In this document: one piece after another, positions 38,733-46,786 of the stretch | How the letters are laid out: each line of letters starts with the position of its first letter | Position numbering within the stretch: position 1 is the stretch's first letter | Origin: Microbulbifer okhotskensis | GTDB lineage: Bacteria; Pseudomonadota; Gammaproteobacteria; Pseudomonadales; Cellvibrionaceae | Length of the DNA: 48,544 nt | Assembly (NCBI RefSeq): GCF_023895975.1 | Contig: NZ_JALBWM010000026.1 | Location: forward strand, 1-48,544 | Direction: 5' to 3' | Program-made: the position numbers and the translations under genes | Notes under the pieces: model-generated | What the model was told of the DNA's origin: nothing | Database searches by the model: none | What the model saw: the letters and a program-made list of their open reading frames with translations, nothing else

Positions 38733-40760
38733 ATGACTGAGCTAGACAACACTCTTGTCCAGCATTCGCCAAGCGGTATTCGTGCTAAAGATAGCAGTTA
38801 CCCTATTTATGTCATTGTAGGTACAGGCCCGGTGGGGGTTCGCTGTGCACAAAAATTGCTGGAATTCTGTGATGAAGCGCAAATTGTCATCTATGGAGCA
38901 GAAACGGAATCTCCCTATAATCGGGTAAAGCTCTCACAATATCTCTCCAGCCATGTAGAGCTGGAAGAGCTCGACAACCCTATTCTCGGTCAAAATGATC
39001 ACCGCCTTGCGGAATATATAGATCGCAAGATCACTTCAATTGATCGAACACAAAAAACGGTAACGGATGCCGCAGGTAATATACAGCCTTACTCCAAGCT
39101 GATTATTGCTACCGGCTCAAACCCCACCATTCCAGGAATTCAAGGCGCCGACTTGCCCGGCGTCTACCCCTTCCGCAGCCTGCGTAACACCAATGATTTA
39201 CTTACTTTGCGGGAGCGTAATGCGGATATTTGCGTTATTGGCGCTGGCGCCTTGGGGCTTGAAGCCGCAACAGCATTAAAAACACCCAAAAACAGTGTCA
39301 CCCTCCAATCACGCGGTCATCTACTAAGTGGCCTTTTAGGGGAAGAGGGGGAGGGATTCCTCAAGTCAGCCCTCACCGCTCTCGGCGTAACACTCAAAAT
39401 TGGCGACTCGCTGAGCGCAATAAAAGAATGGGATGGCAAGCGCACACTAATCTTCGATAGCGGTGAAGCACTTTCTGTAGATGCCATTGTTTTGTGCACT
39501 GGTATTCAACCGGAAATCAGCCTCGCGGAACAATGTGGGCTCAATACCGTACGCGGTATCGTCGTCAATGAATGGATGCAAACCTCTGATCCAGATATTT
39601 ATGCCGTAGGCGAATGTGCCGAATTTGACCAAACCGTTTACCAGCTGGTTCGACCTGGGTATGAGCAGGCCGAAAGTTGTTGCTCTCATATTCACCGCAA
39701 CTACGGTGGTGAATTACTTTCGCAGCCCTATTCCGGTAGCTATACCGACATTCAACTAAAAATTGCCCATATCCCCTGCGGAATTATGGGTGATGTATCT
39801 TCGGACAATGGCAATGCCGCAGCTGATGCGCAGAGCTACGTTTACAAAAACCGCTTCAAGGGGATCTATCGCCGGCTATTTATTAAAGGCGAGAACATCT
39901 TGGGGGCCAGCTATATAGGCAGTTGGGATGAAGCGGGTGAACTTCGCCAAGCGGTGGCGCAAGGGCAAAAAATTTCTTTGCGCTCGTTAAAGCAATTCGA
40001 AAATGAAGGCCGGCTTTTCGCCAAGAAATCGGGTAACAACCTTAAGGATTTCCCCGATAGCTACCTGGTTTGCCAGTGTAATTCCGTCACCAAGGGGGAG
40101 CTGTGCAAAGCCATTTCCGATGGCAAACGCAATCTGAATGAATTGCAGCAGGCAACTACCGCAGGCTCAGTATGCGGCAGTTGCCGCCCACTGATGGCCG
40201 AACTCCTCGATGCCCCCGTCCCCAACCTGGTAATGAGGCACTCAAAAGGGATATGGGTTACATCAGCGTTGTCATTGATACTGATCACTCTGGCTTTTTT
40301 AATGCCTTCAGCGCCCATTTCAGACTCTGTGCAAACGGCATTTTTCTGGGAAAAGCTCTGGTATGACAATTTCTGGAAACAGCTTACCGGCTATACCATT
40401 TTAGCCATGTGCTTATTCACCGCCGCACTAAGCATTCGAAAACGCTGGAAAAAACTCAACCTTGGTCATGTCGATCACTGGCGTTACGCACATAGCATTA
40501 CAGGTCTGATTGCGCTGGTCGCCCTGGCAATGCACTCGGGATTTCGCCTTGGGGAAAACCTGAATCTGGCGCTAATGCTGGTATTTCTGACTGCAACCGC
40601 AACGGGCTCGCTCGTCGGCGTTTTTATGGCGCGCAACCACCACTGGACGGACCTGAAACTTCGTGAGCACCGAAAGTGGTGGTCTCGTGTGCACTATGCC
40701 CTGCTTTGGGCTTTACCGGTCCTTCTCGGCTACCATATTTTTGCGGTTTATTACTTCTAA
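38733..40760 (+). CDS. NirB-like FAD reductase fused to [2Fe-2S] and bis-heme membrane domain
   Basis: A 675-aa three-part protein. (1) Residues about 25-420 form an NAD(P)H-FAD reductase like the N-terminus of NirB or rubredoxin reductase (VIVGTGPVGVRCA, second Rossmann VIGAGALGLEAA, YAVGECAE). (2) Residues about 445-490 form a BFD-like [2Fe-2S] domain with C447-x-C449-x31-C481-x2-C484. (3) From residue about 505 there are five membrane helices; helices 3 and 5 each carry H-x13-H (His587/601 and His654/668), the spacing used to stack two b hemes across a membrane. NirB's sirohaem domain is missing, so it is not a nitrite reductase. It probably moves electrons from NAD(P)H through the membrane to the cytochrome encoded directly after it. 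The first AUG is two bases from a GGGGGGAGG site. Confidence 0.8.
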   Translation: MTELDNTLVQHSPSGIRAKDSSYPIYVIVGTGPVGVRCAQKLLEFCDEAQIVIYGAETESPYNRVKLSQYLSSHVELEELDNPILGQNDHRLAEYIDRKITSIDRTQKTVTDAAGNIQPYSKLIIATGSNPTIPGIQGADLPGVYPFRSLRNTNDLLTLRERNADICVIGAGALGLEAATALKTPKNSVTLQSRGHLLSGLLGEEGEGFLKSALTALGVTLKIGDSLSAIKEWDGKRTLIFDSGEALSVDAIVLCTGIQPEISLAEQCGLNTVRGIVVNEWMQTSDPDIYAVGECAEFDQTVYQLVRPGYEQAESCCSHIHRNYGGELLSQPYSGSYTDIQLKIAHIPCGIMGDVSSDNGNAAADAQSYVYKNRFKGIYRRLFIKGENILGASYIGSWDEAGELRQAVAQGQKISLRSLKQFENEGRLFAKKSGNNLKDFPDSYLVCQCNSVTKGELCKAISDGKRNLNELQQATTAGSVCGSCRPLMAELLDAPVPNLVMRHSKGIWVTSALSLILITLAFLMPSAPISDSVQTAFFWEKLWYDNFWKQLTGYTILAMCLFTAALSIRKRWKKLNLGHVDHWRYAHSITGLIALVALAMHSGFRLGENLNLALMLVFLTATATGSLVGVFMARNHHWTDLKLREHRKWWSRVHYALLWALPVLLGYHIFAVYYF

Positions 40761-42113
40761 ATGAAATCCTATCAGTTCAAATTCTGGCACTACGGCCTGC
40801 TGCTGACCCTGGTCATTGGCTCAGCAGTCGCCTACAACCTTAATATCGACGATAAATCCCTATTTATCAGTGGGGATGCCACTCATGGTCATCATCAAAT
40901 TGAACTCGCCTGCACCTCCTGCCATACCGATGGATTTTCCGGAGAGGAAGCCGTTCAACAAGCCTGCCTCAATTGCCACGCAGAGGAGTTAGAGCTTGTT
41001 GATGATTCGCACCCACGGAAAAAATTTCTGGACCCCCGCAATGCATCACTATTAGAAACACTTGATGCCCGCTTATGTGTGAGTTGTCACACAGAGCACA
41101 AGCCGCAGATCACGAGAGAAATGGGCGTCACGCTGGCTGGTGATTTCTGTTTTCACTGTCACAGTGATATTGCTGAGGAACGCAGCAGCCATAAAGACCT
41201 CGGCTTTGAGACCTGCGCCAGTGCAGGCTGTCATAATTATCACGATAACGGCTCTCTATATGAGGACTTCCTCATTGCCCATGCCGATCAGCCTGACCAT
41301 TTGGAGACAGCAAAGCTCCCCGCCCGTACAGCCGTTCAATCCTGGCTGAATGAACACCCACAAAAGGTACCTTTGCAAATTTCTCAAGCGGATATCGATA
41401 GCGGTGATCACGGTATGGAAATTACGGCTGCCTGGGCGCAAAGTGTTCACGCTCAAACCGATGTGAACTGCAGTAGCTGCCATGAGGAAAACCAAATACA
41501 GTTCAGCAGTTTGGAGATTGTGGAGCAATGTACCGACTGTCACAGCGAACAAAAGAAAACATTCACTGAAGGCAAACATGGAATGCGCCTATCCGACAAA
41601 CTGGCTGAGGAGTTTATTCAGCAAGTGGGTGTTATATCACCACAGCAGGCTCGCCTTCCCATGAGTACAAATGCTACAGACGAATTAAGCTGCATCAGCT
41701 GTCACGGCCCTCATCAGGTTGATATGCAGTTTGCCGCTGTTGAAGCCTGTCTCGGCTGTCATAATGATGAGCACAGTCTCGCCTATAAAGAGTCCCCCCA
41801 TTTTAACACCTGGACTGCGAACCCTGGGGACGGAGTCAGCTGCGCCAGCTGTCACCTACCACGGGAAACTCATGGCGATCAAATAGTGGCTAATCACAAC
41901 CAAAACCATAACCTTCGCCCCAATGAAAAAATGCTGCCGGTTTGCCTAAGCTGCCATGGAGCAGAATTCTCCCTTGCCGCACTGGCCGACAAAAGCCTGA
42001 TTACAAGTAACTTTAAGCATAAACCCGCGGAAAAACATCAGACTTTCGATCTGATCCGCGAGCGGATTGCAAGGATCTCCAAAAGCAAAAACAAGCAAAC
42101 TAAATCCCAATAG
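40761..42113 (+). CDS. Periplasmic multiheme c-type cytochrome (11 candidate hemes)
   Basis: A 450-aa protein. An N-terminal hydrophobic segment (about 9-25) exports or anchors it. I count ten CxxCH motifs (CTSCH, CLNCH, CVSCH, CFHCH, CSSCH, CTDCH, CISCH, CLGCH, CASCH, CLSCH) and one CASAGCH, which is a CX4CH site, so up to 11 c hemes. Spacing of extra His residues suggests bis-His ligation, as in cytochrome c3-type and NapC/decaheme proteins. There is no recognisable catalytic signature such as the CxxCK of NrfA. Its ATG follows the TAA of the reductase gene without a gap, so the two are made together and probably form a complex. Confidence 0.88.
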   Translation: MKSYQFKFWHYGLLLTLVIGSAVAYNLNIDDKSLFISGDATHGHHQIELACTSCHTDGFSGEEAVQQACLNCHAEELELVDDSHPRKKFLDPRNASLLETLDARLCVSCHTEHKPQITREMGVTLAGDFCFHCHSDIAEERSSHKDLGFETCASAGCHNYHDNGSLYEDFLIAHADQPDHLETAKLPARTAVQSWLNEHPQKVPLQISQADIDSGDHGMEITAAWAQSVHAQTDVNCSSCHEENQIQFSSLEIVEQCTDCHSEQKKTFTEGKHGMRLSDKLAEEFIQQVGVISPQQARLPMSTNATDELSCISCHGPHQVDMQFAAVEACLGCHNDEHSLAYKESPHFNTWTANPGDGVSCASCHLPRETHGDQIVANHNQNHNLRPNEKMLPVCLSCHGAEFSLAALADKSLITSNFKHKPAEKHQTFDLIRERIARISKSKNKQTKSQ

Positions 42114-42125
42114 GAGGGGAACACT

Positions 42126-42674
42126 ATGCGTATTGCCGCTTGTATTATCGCCGGACTGGCCCTACTCACAGGTTGTGAAAAAAACCAGGGAGTTGCGCCA
42201 GAGCGAATGGCGGATGCCATTTTTGCTGTTATCGAAGCAGACCGGGCCAACTACACCAATAAGGTGGTAAACCGCCTGCAAAACGAGGAAAAGATTCTAG
42301 ATGCTGACGAGCACTGGCAAGATAAAAAATTATTGCCTCTGCCTGCTCAGATGATGCGTATGGGTGCAGAGCGTGTTGCTGAAAATGAATCTGGATTTAA
42401 TTATGCCCTGCTTTCCCTGTGGCCCATCAACAAGCAGAACAAGCCGCGTACCGATATGGAAAAGCAAGGCCTACAGTACGTCATTGACAATCCCGGCGAG
42501 AACTTCTACGGCCGCGAGACGCTGGGGGATACCGAATACTTCACTGCTGTATATGCGGATGTTGGTGTATCGCCAGCCTGCGTCAGCTGTCACAATGACC
42601 ATGTAGACAGTCCACGTACTGACTTTGAACTGGGCCATACACTGGGTGGGGTCGTCATACGTATCCCGCTATAA
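42126..42674 (+). CDS. Tll0287-like (DUF3365) mono-heme lipoprotein
   Basis: A 182-aa protein. The signal peptide ends in LLTGC (lipobox), so the mature protein begins with a lipid-modified Cys and is attached to a membrane. The rest matches the Tll0287-like/DUF3365 domain, a PAS-like sensor or electron-transfer fold with one c heme. The single CVSCH is at about residue 153, in a YADVGVSPACVSCHNDH context typical of the family. AGGAGG precedes the ATG and the gap to the cytochrome gene is 12 bases. It may receive electrons from the multiheme protein or act as a redox sensor. The operon appears to end here. Confidence 0.82.
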   Translation: MRIAACIIAGLALLTGCEKNQGVAPERMADAIFAVIEADRANYTNKVVNRLQNEEKILDADEHWQDKKLLPLPAQMMRMGAERVAENESGFNYALLSLWPINKQNKPRTDMEKQGLQYVIDNPGENFYGRETLGDTEYFTAVYADVGVSPACVSCHNDHVDSPRTDFELGHTLGGVVIRIPL

Positions 42675-42698
42675 ACCCACAAATTACGACTATTTGTT

Positions 42699-43055
42699 CT
42701 AGCCTTGTAGCCAGCTACTGGGCTTAGTTTTCAATAATACCGGGTTATGTAAAGTGAGGGATTTCTCCGAGATCCCGAATAAAACGCCATCACTAATCAT
42801 TCGGTTTTCAAATAGAGTGGCGGTCGAAATCATTTCGACCGCTCCCTCTTTCAAGCTGACTGGCTCTACTCCCGCTACTACCTCGCTGAAATCATCCAGA
42901 CCAGTGGTTACCCGCTGTGGGCCTATTTCCGGGTCAGTCCAGTCTCCATCACGGTCCGCTTTTTCTTGGCCTTTGCTCCGCAAAGCACACCTAGGCATTA
43001 CTATATTAGTGTCAAATGTCAGGATGACAAATTTACCGATTCTTAGGGACTTCAT
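42699..43055 (-). CDS. Hypothetical open frame, not recognised
   Basis: 118 codons. The middle (DGDWTDPEIGPQRVTTGLDD) and the following acidic segment have a protein-like composition, but I recognise no family, signal or motif, and no ribosome site precedes the ATG. A plus-strand frame of similar size overlaps it (42754-43167). It could be a gene remnant or chance. Apart from this frame, 42675-43092 contains nothing I can support. Confidence 0.2.
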   Translation of the reverse strand: MKSLRIGKFVILTFDTNIVMPRCALRSKGQEKADRDGDWTDPEIGPQRVTTGLDDFSEVVAGVEPVSLKEGAVEMISTATLFENRMISDGVLFGISEKSLTLHNPVLLKTKPSSWLQG

Positions 43056-43092
43056 GCAAAACCGAAAAAATCTGCTACGCCGCTATTTTATC

Positions 43093-43302
43093 TCATCGCA
43101 AAGGATCAATAAGTCCCTGCAGCCCCTCTACTTTTATTTCCAGAGCGAGCGCCATCAAGCCACCTAACCGGCCCTCTGGAAATCCCTTCCTGGCGAACCA
43201 AAGCAAATATTCTTCTGGTAGATCCATCAGCAAATACCCCGAGTACTTCCCGAAAGGCATGCTAAGTCGGGCCAGCTCAACTAGATCCTGTTTTTCAAAC
43301 AC
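43093..43302 (-). CDS. DUF3820 family protein
   Basis: A 69-aa protein that is almost entirely the DUF3820 domain: MPFGKYSGYLLMDLPEEYL, then LWFARKGFPEGRLG and a C-terminal EIKVEGLQGLIDPL. It is related to small exonuclease-associated or putative quorum-sensing-regulated proteins (YjbR-like in size, not in sequence). No function is established. The start is GTG at 43302 with GGGAG nine bases upstream. Confidence 0.85.
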   Translation of the reverse strand: MFEKQDLVELARLSMPFGKYSGYLLMDLPEEYLLWFARKGFPEGRLGGLMALALEIKVEGLQGLIDPLR

Positions 43303-43453
43303 CCCAATAACTCCCTAAATATCTCTAAAAAAAGGGAACGAAACTCCCATTTTATGTTTGTTGCCAGTAAAAGCGGACTCTACACTGGCTGCGAATTATT
43401 CGGCTAATTACGCCGATTCCCTATACCTCAACCCATCAGCAACAGGGGTGCCT

Positions 43454-43723
43454 ATGCGTATCAGAGCCATCAAACATCTCAGCCTGGCAGCGGTGTTGGC
43501 CGCGGGCCTAGGAGGTACAGGCTGTGCCAATATGAGTGATACCGATCGCCGCATCGGCACCGGCGTGGGTATCGGGGCCGTAACCGGCGCGTTGATCAGT
43601 GGTGGGCGTCCAGGGGGCACCGCCGCAGGTGCCGTTATTGGGGCCGGTGCGGGCTACCTCTACGATAGGGAAAGAAAACGCAGAGACTATTATCGCTATC
43701 GCGGCCGCTACTATCGTTATTAA
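43454..43723 (+). CDS. Glycine-zipper lipoprotein
   Basis: An 89-aa protein with a signal peptide ending in GGTGC (lipobox), followed by a Gly-x3-Gly-x3-Gly zipper (GTGVGIGAVTGALI, then GGTAAGAVIGAGAGY) and an Arg/Tyr-rich tail (YRYRGRYYRY). Small zipper lipoproteins of this YMGG/SlyB/OsmB-like type insert in the outer membrane. The ATG at 43454 is chosen because the signal peptide starts there; the longer frame from 43358 adds a non-signal stretch. It is expressed alone, with a long hairpin 28 bases downstream. Confidence 0.8.
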   Translation: MRIRAIKHLSLAAVLAAGLGGTGCANMSDTDRRIGTGVGIGAVTGALISGGRPGGTAAGAVIGAGAGYLYDRERKRRDYYRYRGRYYRY

Positions 43724-43750
43724 TCAAAAGGGGCTGCAATAGCTTGGGAA

Positions 43751-43789
43751 AGTCAAACTGGTGCGAAACACTTTCGCACCAGTTTGACT
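43751..43789. terminator. Perfect 18-bp stem-loop
   Basis: AGTCAAACTGGTGCGAAA and TTTCGCACCAGTTTGACT pair without mismatch around CAC. The stem is followed by ATTTTC rather than a clean T run. It lies between convergent genes (the glycine-zipper gene and the 61-aa gene), so a bidirectional terminator is likely, but the length and perfection also fit a palindromic element. Confidence 0.65.
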
Positions 43790-43854
43790 ATTTTCAAGGA
43801 ACCTAACCACGGCAGCCAGGCCCACTGTAATTTCATAGAATGGAGGTAAGATCG

Positions 43855-44040
43855 CTAGATTAATTTAGTTTTGGTTTTACCACAGCGTTCACAGCAATAC
43901 TCAGTAACCAACTTTCCCTGCTTAACATCGAACTTTCTTTCAACGACCGTTTTCCATTTATGGAAACCTTCTCGGCACAATGTACTGCCTTTGTGCTTTT
44001 GCCAGGCCGTTTTTCTTTTGAAAGGAATTACGTCACCCAT
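43855..44040 (-). CDS. Small zinc-ribbon-like protein
   Basis: A 61-aa basic protein. The N-terminal MGDVIPFKRK is followed by CREGFHKWK and a C-terminal EYCCERCGKTKTK, so Cys, His and a CxxC knuckle could bind zinc. The ATG at 44040 overlaps the TAA of the upstream flavoprotein gene (TAATG), and the GAGGTGG site lies inside that gene, so the two are translationally coupled. The function is unknown. Such a pairing may point to a small partner of the flavoprotein. Confidence 0.7.
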   Translation of the reverse strand: MGDVIPFKRKTAWQKHKGSTLCREGFHKWKTVVERKFDVKQGKLVTEYCCERCGKTKTKLI

Positions 44041-45248
44041 TAAACCACCTCTCCCGCAGCGTGCGCCGAAGCCCAGGCCCACTGAAAATTAAATCCACCG
44101 AGCCAACCAGTGACATCGAGCACCTCGCCCACAAAATAGAGCCCCGCTTGGGTTTTGCACTCCATAGTGCGCGACGAAACCTGCGCGGTGTTCACTCCCC
44201 CAAGGGTGACCTCGGCAGTACGGTAGCCTTCGCTACCGGCCGGTACCAGCTTCCAGCGCTGTAATTTATCGCCAATTTGTTGCAACTCTGCCTCCGTCAC
44301 TTGCTTGAGGGGTCGACTGGTGATTTCTGCTCGCAGCAAGAAAAACTGCACCAACTTTTTGCTCCACACCTCGGCCAACACACTGTGCAAATGACTCTCC
44401 GGGCTTTGCTGACGCCGCTGTGGTAACCAATCGGCCAGGTTACGGTCTGGAGCCAAGTCAAATGTGACGGCTTGCCCCTCGCGCCAGTGGCTTGAAATCT
44501 GCAGGATCGCCGGGCCACTCAAGCCCCGGTGAGTAAATAGCATCTGCTCGTGAAAACTGCCTTCAGCACAAGAGGCTGTCACCGCAAGAGAAGTCCCCGG
44601 CAAGCTGCTTTGCCGATCCAGCTGGCGCTTGTGTTGTGTAAACGGCACCAATGCCGCGCGGGTGGGGACTATATCCAGCCCAAACTGGCGAGCGATGTCG
44701 TAACCGAACCCCGTTGCCCCCATCGTGGGAATCGAGAGACCACCGGTAGCCACCACCAACGATTCACAAACAACCGTTCCCATAGTGGTTTCCACCCGGT
44801 AACCCGCTTCCGCAGCTCTAACCGCAGAAATTGCGCAGCGGGTGCGAATCTGGGCTTTGGCTGTACGGCATTCCGCCAGCAGTAAATCAACAATATCTCT
44901 GGATTTGTTGTCGCAAAAGAGCTGGCCGAGGGTTTTTTCGTGGTAGGCGATCCCGTGTTTTTCCACCAGGGCAATAAAGTCCCATTGGCTATAGCGCGCC
45001 AGGGCCGACTTGCAGAAGTGGGGATTGTCGCTGTAGAAATTCTCCGGGCTGGTATACAGATTGGTGAAATTACAGCGGCCGCCGCCGGACATCAGGATCT
45101 TCTTGCCAACTTTATTAGCGTGATCCAGCACCAGCACACTGCGCCCGCGCTGGCCTGCCGCAGCCGCACACATCAACCCCGCCGCCCCGGCGCCGATGAC
45201 CAAGACATCGACGCGCTCAGGCAATGCGCTCAAAGAAATTTCTGTCAT
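44040..45248 (-). CDS. HI0933-family NAD(P)/FAD-dependent oxidoreductase
   Basis: A 402-aa flavoprotein of the HI0933/YhiN (TIGR00275) group. It has the FAD-binding VIGAGAAGLMCA, the group signature KKILMSGGGRCNFTN, VVATGGLSIPTMGATG and a C-terminal GEVLDVTGWLGGFNFQWAW. The physiological reaction of this family is not known. Its stop overlaps the start of a 61-aa cysteine-containing gene. The gap to dcd upstream is 34 bases, so all three may be one transcript. Confidence 0.92.
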   Translation of the reverse strand: MTEISLSALPERVDVLVIGAGAAGLMCAAAAGQRGRSVLVLDHANKVGKKILMSGGGRCNFTNLYTSPENFYSDNPHFCKSALARYSQWDFIALVEKHGIAYHEKTLGQLFCDNKSRDIVDLLLAECRTAKAQIRTRCAISAVRAAEAGYRVETTMGTVVCESLVVATGGLSIPTMGATGFGYDIARQFGLDIVPTRAALVPFTQHKRQLDRQSSLPGTSLAVTASCAEGSFHEQMLFTHRGLSGPAILQISSHWREGQAVTFDLAPDRNLADWLPQRRQQSPESHLHSVLAEVWSKKLVQFFLLRAEITSRPLKQVTEAELQQIGDKLQRWKLVPAGSEGYRTAEVTLGGVNTAQVSSRTMECKTQAGLYFVGEVLDVTGWLGGFNFQWAWASAHAAGEVV

Positions 45249-45282
45249 AGATAAGAATTTATGACCGGGTACACCCAGGTAA

Positions 45283-45852
45283 TCAGGTACGCGGTAAGGT
45301 TACGCCGCGCTGTCCCTGGTACTTGCCACCGCGATCGGCGTAAGACACATCACAGACTTCATCGGACTCAAAAAACAACATCTGCGCCACGCCTTCGTTG
45401 GCATAGATCTTCGCCGGCAGGTTAGTGGTATTGGAAAACTCCAAAGTCACATGCCCTTCCCACTCTGGCTCCAGCGGTGTCACATTGACGATAATGCCGC
45501 AACGGGCATAAGTGGACTTACCCAGGCAGATCGTCAGCACCGAGCGGGGGATACGGAAGTACTCCACCGTGCGCGCCAGGGCAAAGGAGTTGGGCGGAAT
45601 AATGCAGTAATCGCCTTCCACATCCACAAAGCTGTTCTCATCGAAGGTCTTCGGGTCAACCGTGGCTGAGTGGACATTGGTAAAGATCTTGAACTCACGA
45701 GCGCAGCGCACATCGTAGCCGTAGCTAGAGGTGCCATAGGAGATGAGTCGCTCGCCATCATCGTTATGGCGCACCTGGCCCGCCTGAAAAGGCTCAATCA
45801 TACCGTGCTGCTCAGCCATGCGGCGAATCCACTTGTCGGACTTGATACTCAC
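45283..45852 (-). CDS. dcd: dCTP deaminase
   Basis: A 189-aa trimeric enzyme converting dCTP to dUTP plus ammonia, the main route to dUMP in many Gammaproteobacteria. The sequence follows the Pseudomonas-type protein closely: [19 protein letters not shown], the active-site [29 protein letters not shown] and [14 protein letters not shown]. The start is GTG at 45852 with GGGGGATGGA just upstream. An open frame continues to 46164 but passes through the LexA box and imuA promoter, so the extension is not real. It diverges from imuA. Confidence 0.97.
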   Translation of the reverse strand: MSIKSDKWIRRMAEQHGMIEPFQAGQVRHNDDGERLISYGTSSYGYDVRCAREFKIFTNVHSATVDPKTFDENSFVDVEGDYCIIPPNSFALARTVEYFRIPRSVLTICLGKSTYARCGIIVNVTPLEPEWEGHVTLEFSNTTNLPAKIYANEGVAQMLFFESDEVCDVSYADRGGKYQGQRGVTLPRT

Positions 45853-45970
45853 TCCATCCCCCTGAATAGAATAATAAGTGCTCAATAAAAGTGGCGGAAT
45901 CATAGCCGGTTTGGGCTGTGCAAAAAAGTGCCAATGCAATGATTTCTCTCTTGTTACCCCTGAATAGATA

Positions 45971-45986
45971 CTGTATAAATCAACAG
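45971..45986 (+). promoter_or_regulatory. LexA (SOS) box upstream of imuA
   Basis: CTGTATAAATCAACAG fits the gammaproteobacterial LexA pattern CTG-N10-CAG with an AT-rich core. It ends 11 bases before the imuA start, where bound LexA would block the promoter. It is also about 120 bases upstream of dcd on the other strand. Confidence 0.85.
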
Positions 45987-45997
45987 CATTACTGGAT

Positions 45998-46765
45998 GTG
46001 CATACAGCCTTAGCTGAAGATTTGAGCCAAACCTGGCCAGAACTGAGTGGTGGAATCGTGGGTAGCGCCGAAAACTTTTTGCAAACCAAGCCGTTAGATA
46101 GCCAGGCAAAACGCCAGAAGCTTGAACAACTACTCAACAGGGCCGATATCTGGCAGGCTGCCAATGAACCCAGAAGGCAGTGCAGTGCTATTGCCAGCGG
46201 CTATCCCGGCCTCGACGCCCTCCTTACCGGGCACGGCTGGCCCCGCGGTGCCACCACCGAATTATTGCTCAATCAGACAGGGATCGGTGAATTCACGCTG
46301 CTACTGCCGGCGTTGGCCGAACTCACTCAGCACCAACAGACGGTGATTTTGATCAATCCCCCCCATATTCCCTACGCTCCAGCGCTAGCCAACAGCGGTA
46401 TCCGCCTGGAAAATCTATTGATACTGCACCCGCGCGGGCCCAAGGATAGGCTCTGGGCGATAGAGCAGTCCCTGCAATCCGGCAGCTGTGGTGCCCTGCT
46501 CAGCTGGCAGGACCGCCAGATCCCCAACCATAAAGACCTGCGCCGACTACAAGTCGCCGCCCGCACCGGCGACTGCCTGCACTTTCACTTCCGTCCGCAG
46601 AGCGAGTCTACCAACCCTTCACCCGCCAGCCTGCGCCTAAAGCTCGAATCCGCTGGAGAGCAACTGGCGTTAAATCTCCTAAAGCAACTGGGCGGCCCCA
46701 GTGGCCAACACCTCTACCTGGCTAGAACCGCAAGACTGGTCCATCGAGACCAGCCCCTGCACTGA
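45998..46765 (+). CDS. imuA: ImuA, translesion-synthesis accessory protein
   Basis: A 255-aa RecA/SulA-like protein of the ImuA family, with the N-terminal helical region, [24 protein letters not shown] (a Walker A-like loop without the canonical GKT) and [18 protein letters not shown]. ImuA works with ImuB and the polymerase DnaE2 in damage-induced mutagenesis. The start is GTG at 45998; no strong ribosome site is visible. The LexA box immediately upstream indicates SOS control. imuB follows 21 bases later. Confidence 0.9.
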   Translation: MHTALAEDLSQTWPELSGGIVGSAENFLQTKPLDSQAKRQKLEQLLNRADIWQAANEPRRQCSAIASGYPGLDALLTGHGWPRGATTELLLNQTGIGEFTLLLPALAELTQHQQTVILINPPHIPYAPALANSGIRLENLLILHPRGPKDRLWAIEQSLQSGSCGALLSWQDRQIPNHKDLRRLQVAARTGDCLHFHFRPQSESTNPSPASLRLKLESAGEQLALNLLKQLGGPSGQHLYLARTARLVHRDQPLH

Positions 46766-46786
46766 CAGACACCGGTGGAGAAGACC

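Noticed and set aside
38733..40760. Assimilatory nitrite reductase NirB
   Set aside because: The sirohaem/[4Fe-4S] reductase domain is replaced by membrane helices and no nirD follows.
42754..43167. 137-codon plus-strand frame after the heme lipoprotein
   Set aside because: No recognisable features; it overlaps a competing minus-strand frame and the end of the DUF3820 gene.
45853..46164. N-terminal extension of Dcd
   Set aside because: The extension crosses the LexA box and imuA start, and the GTG at 45852 gives the family's normal N-terminus with a good ribosome site.
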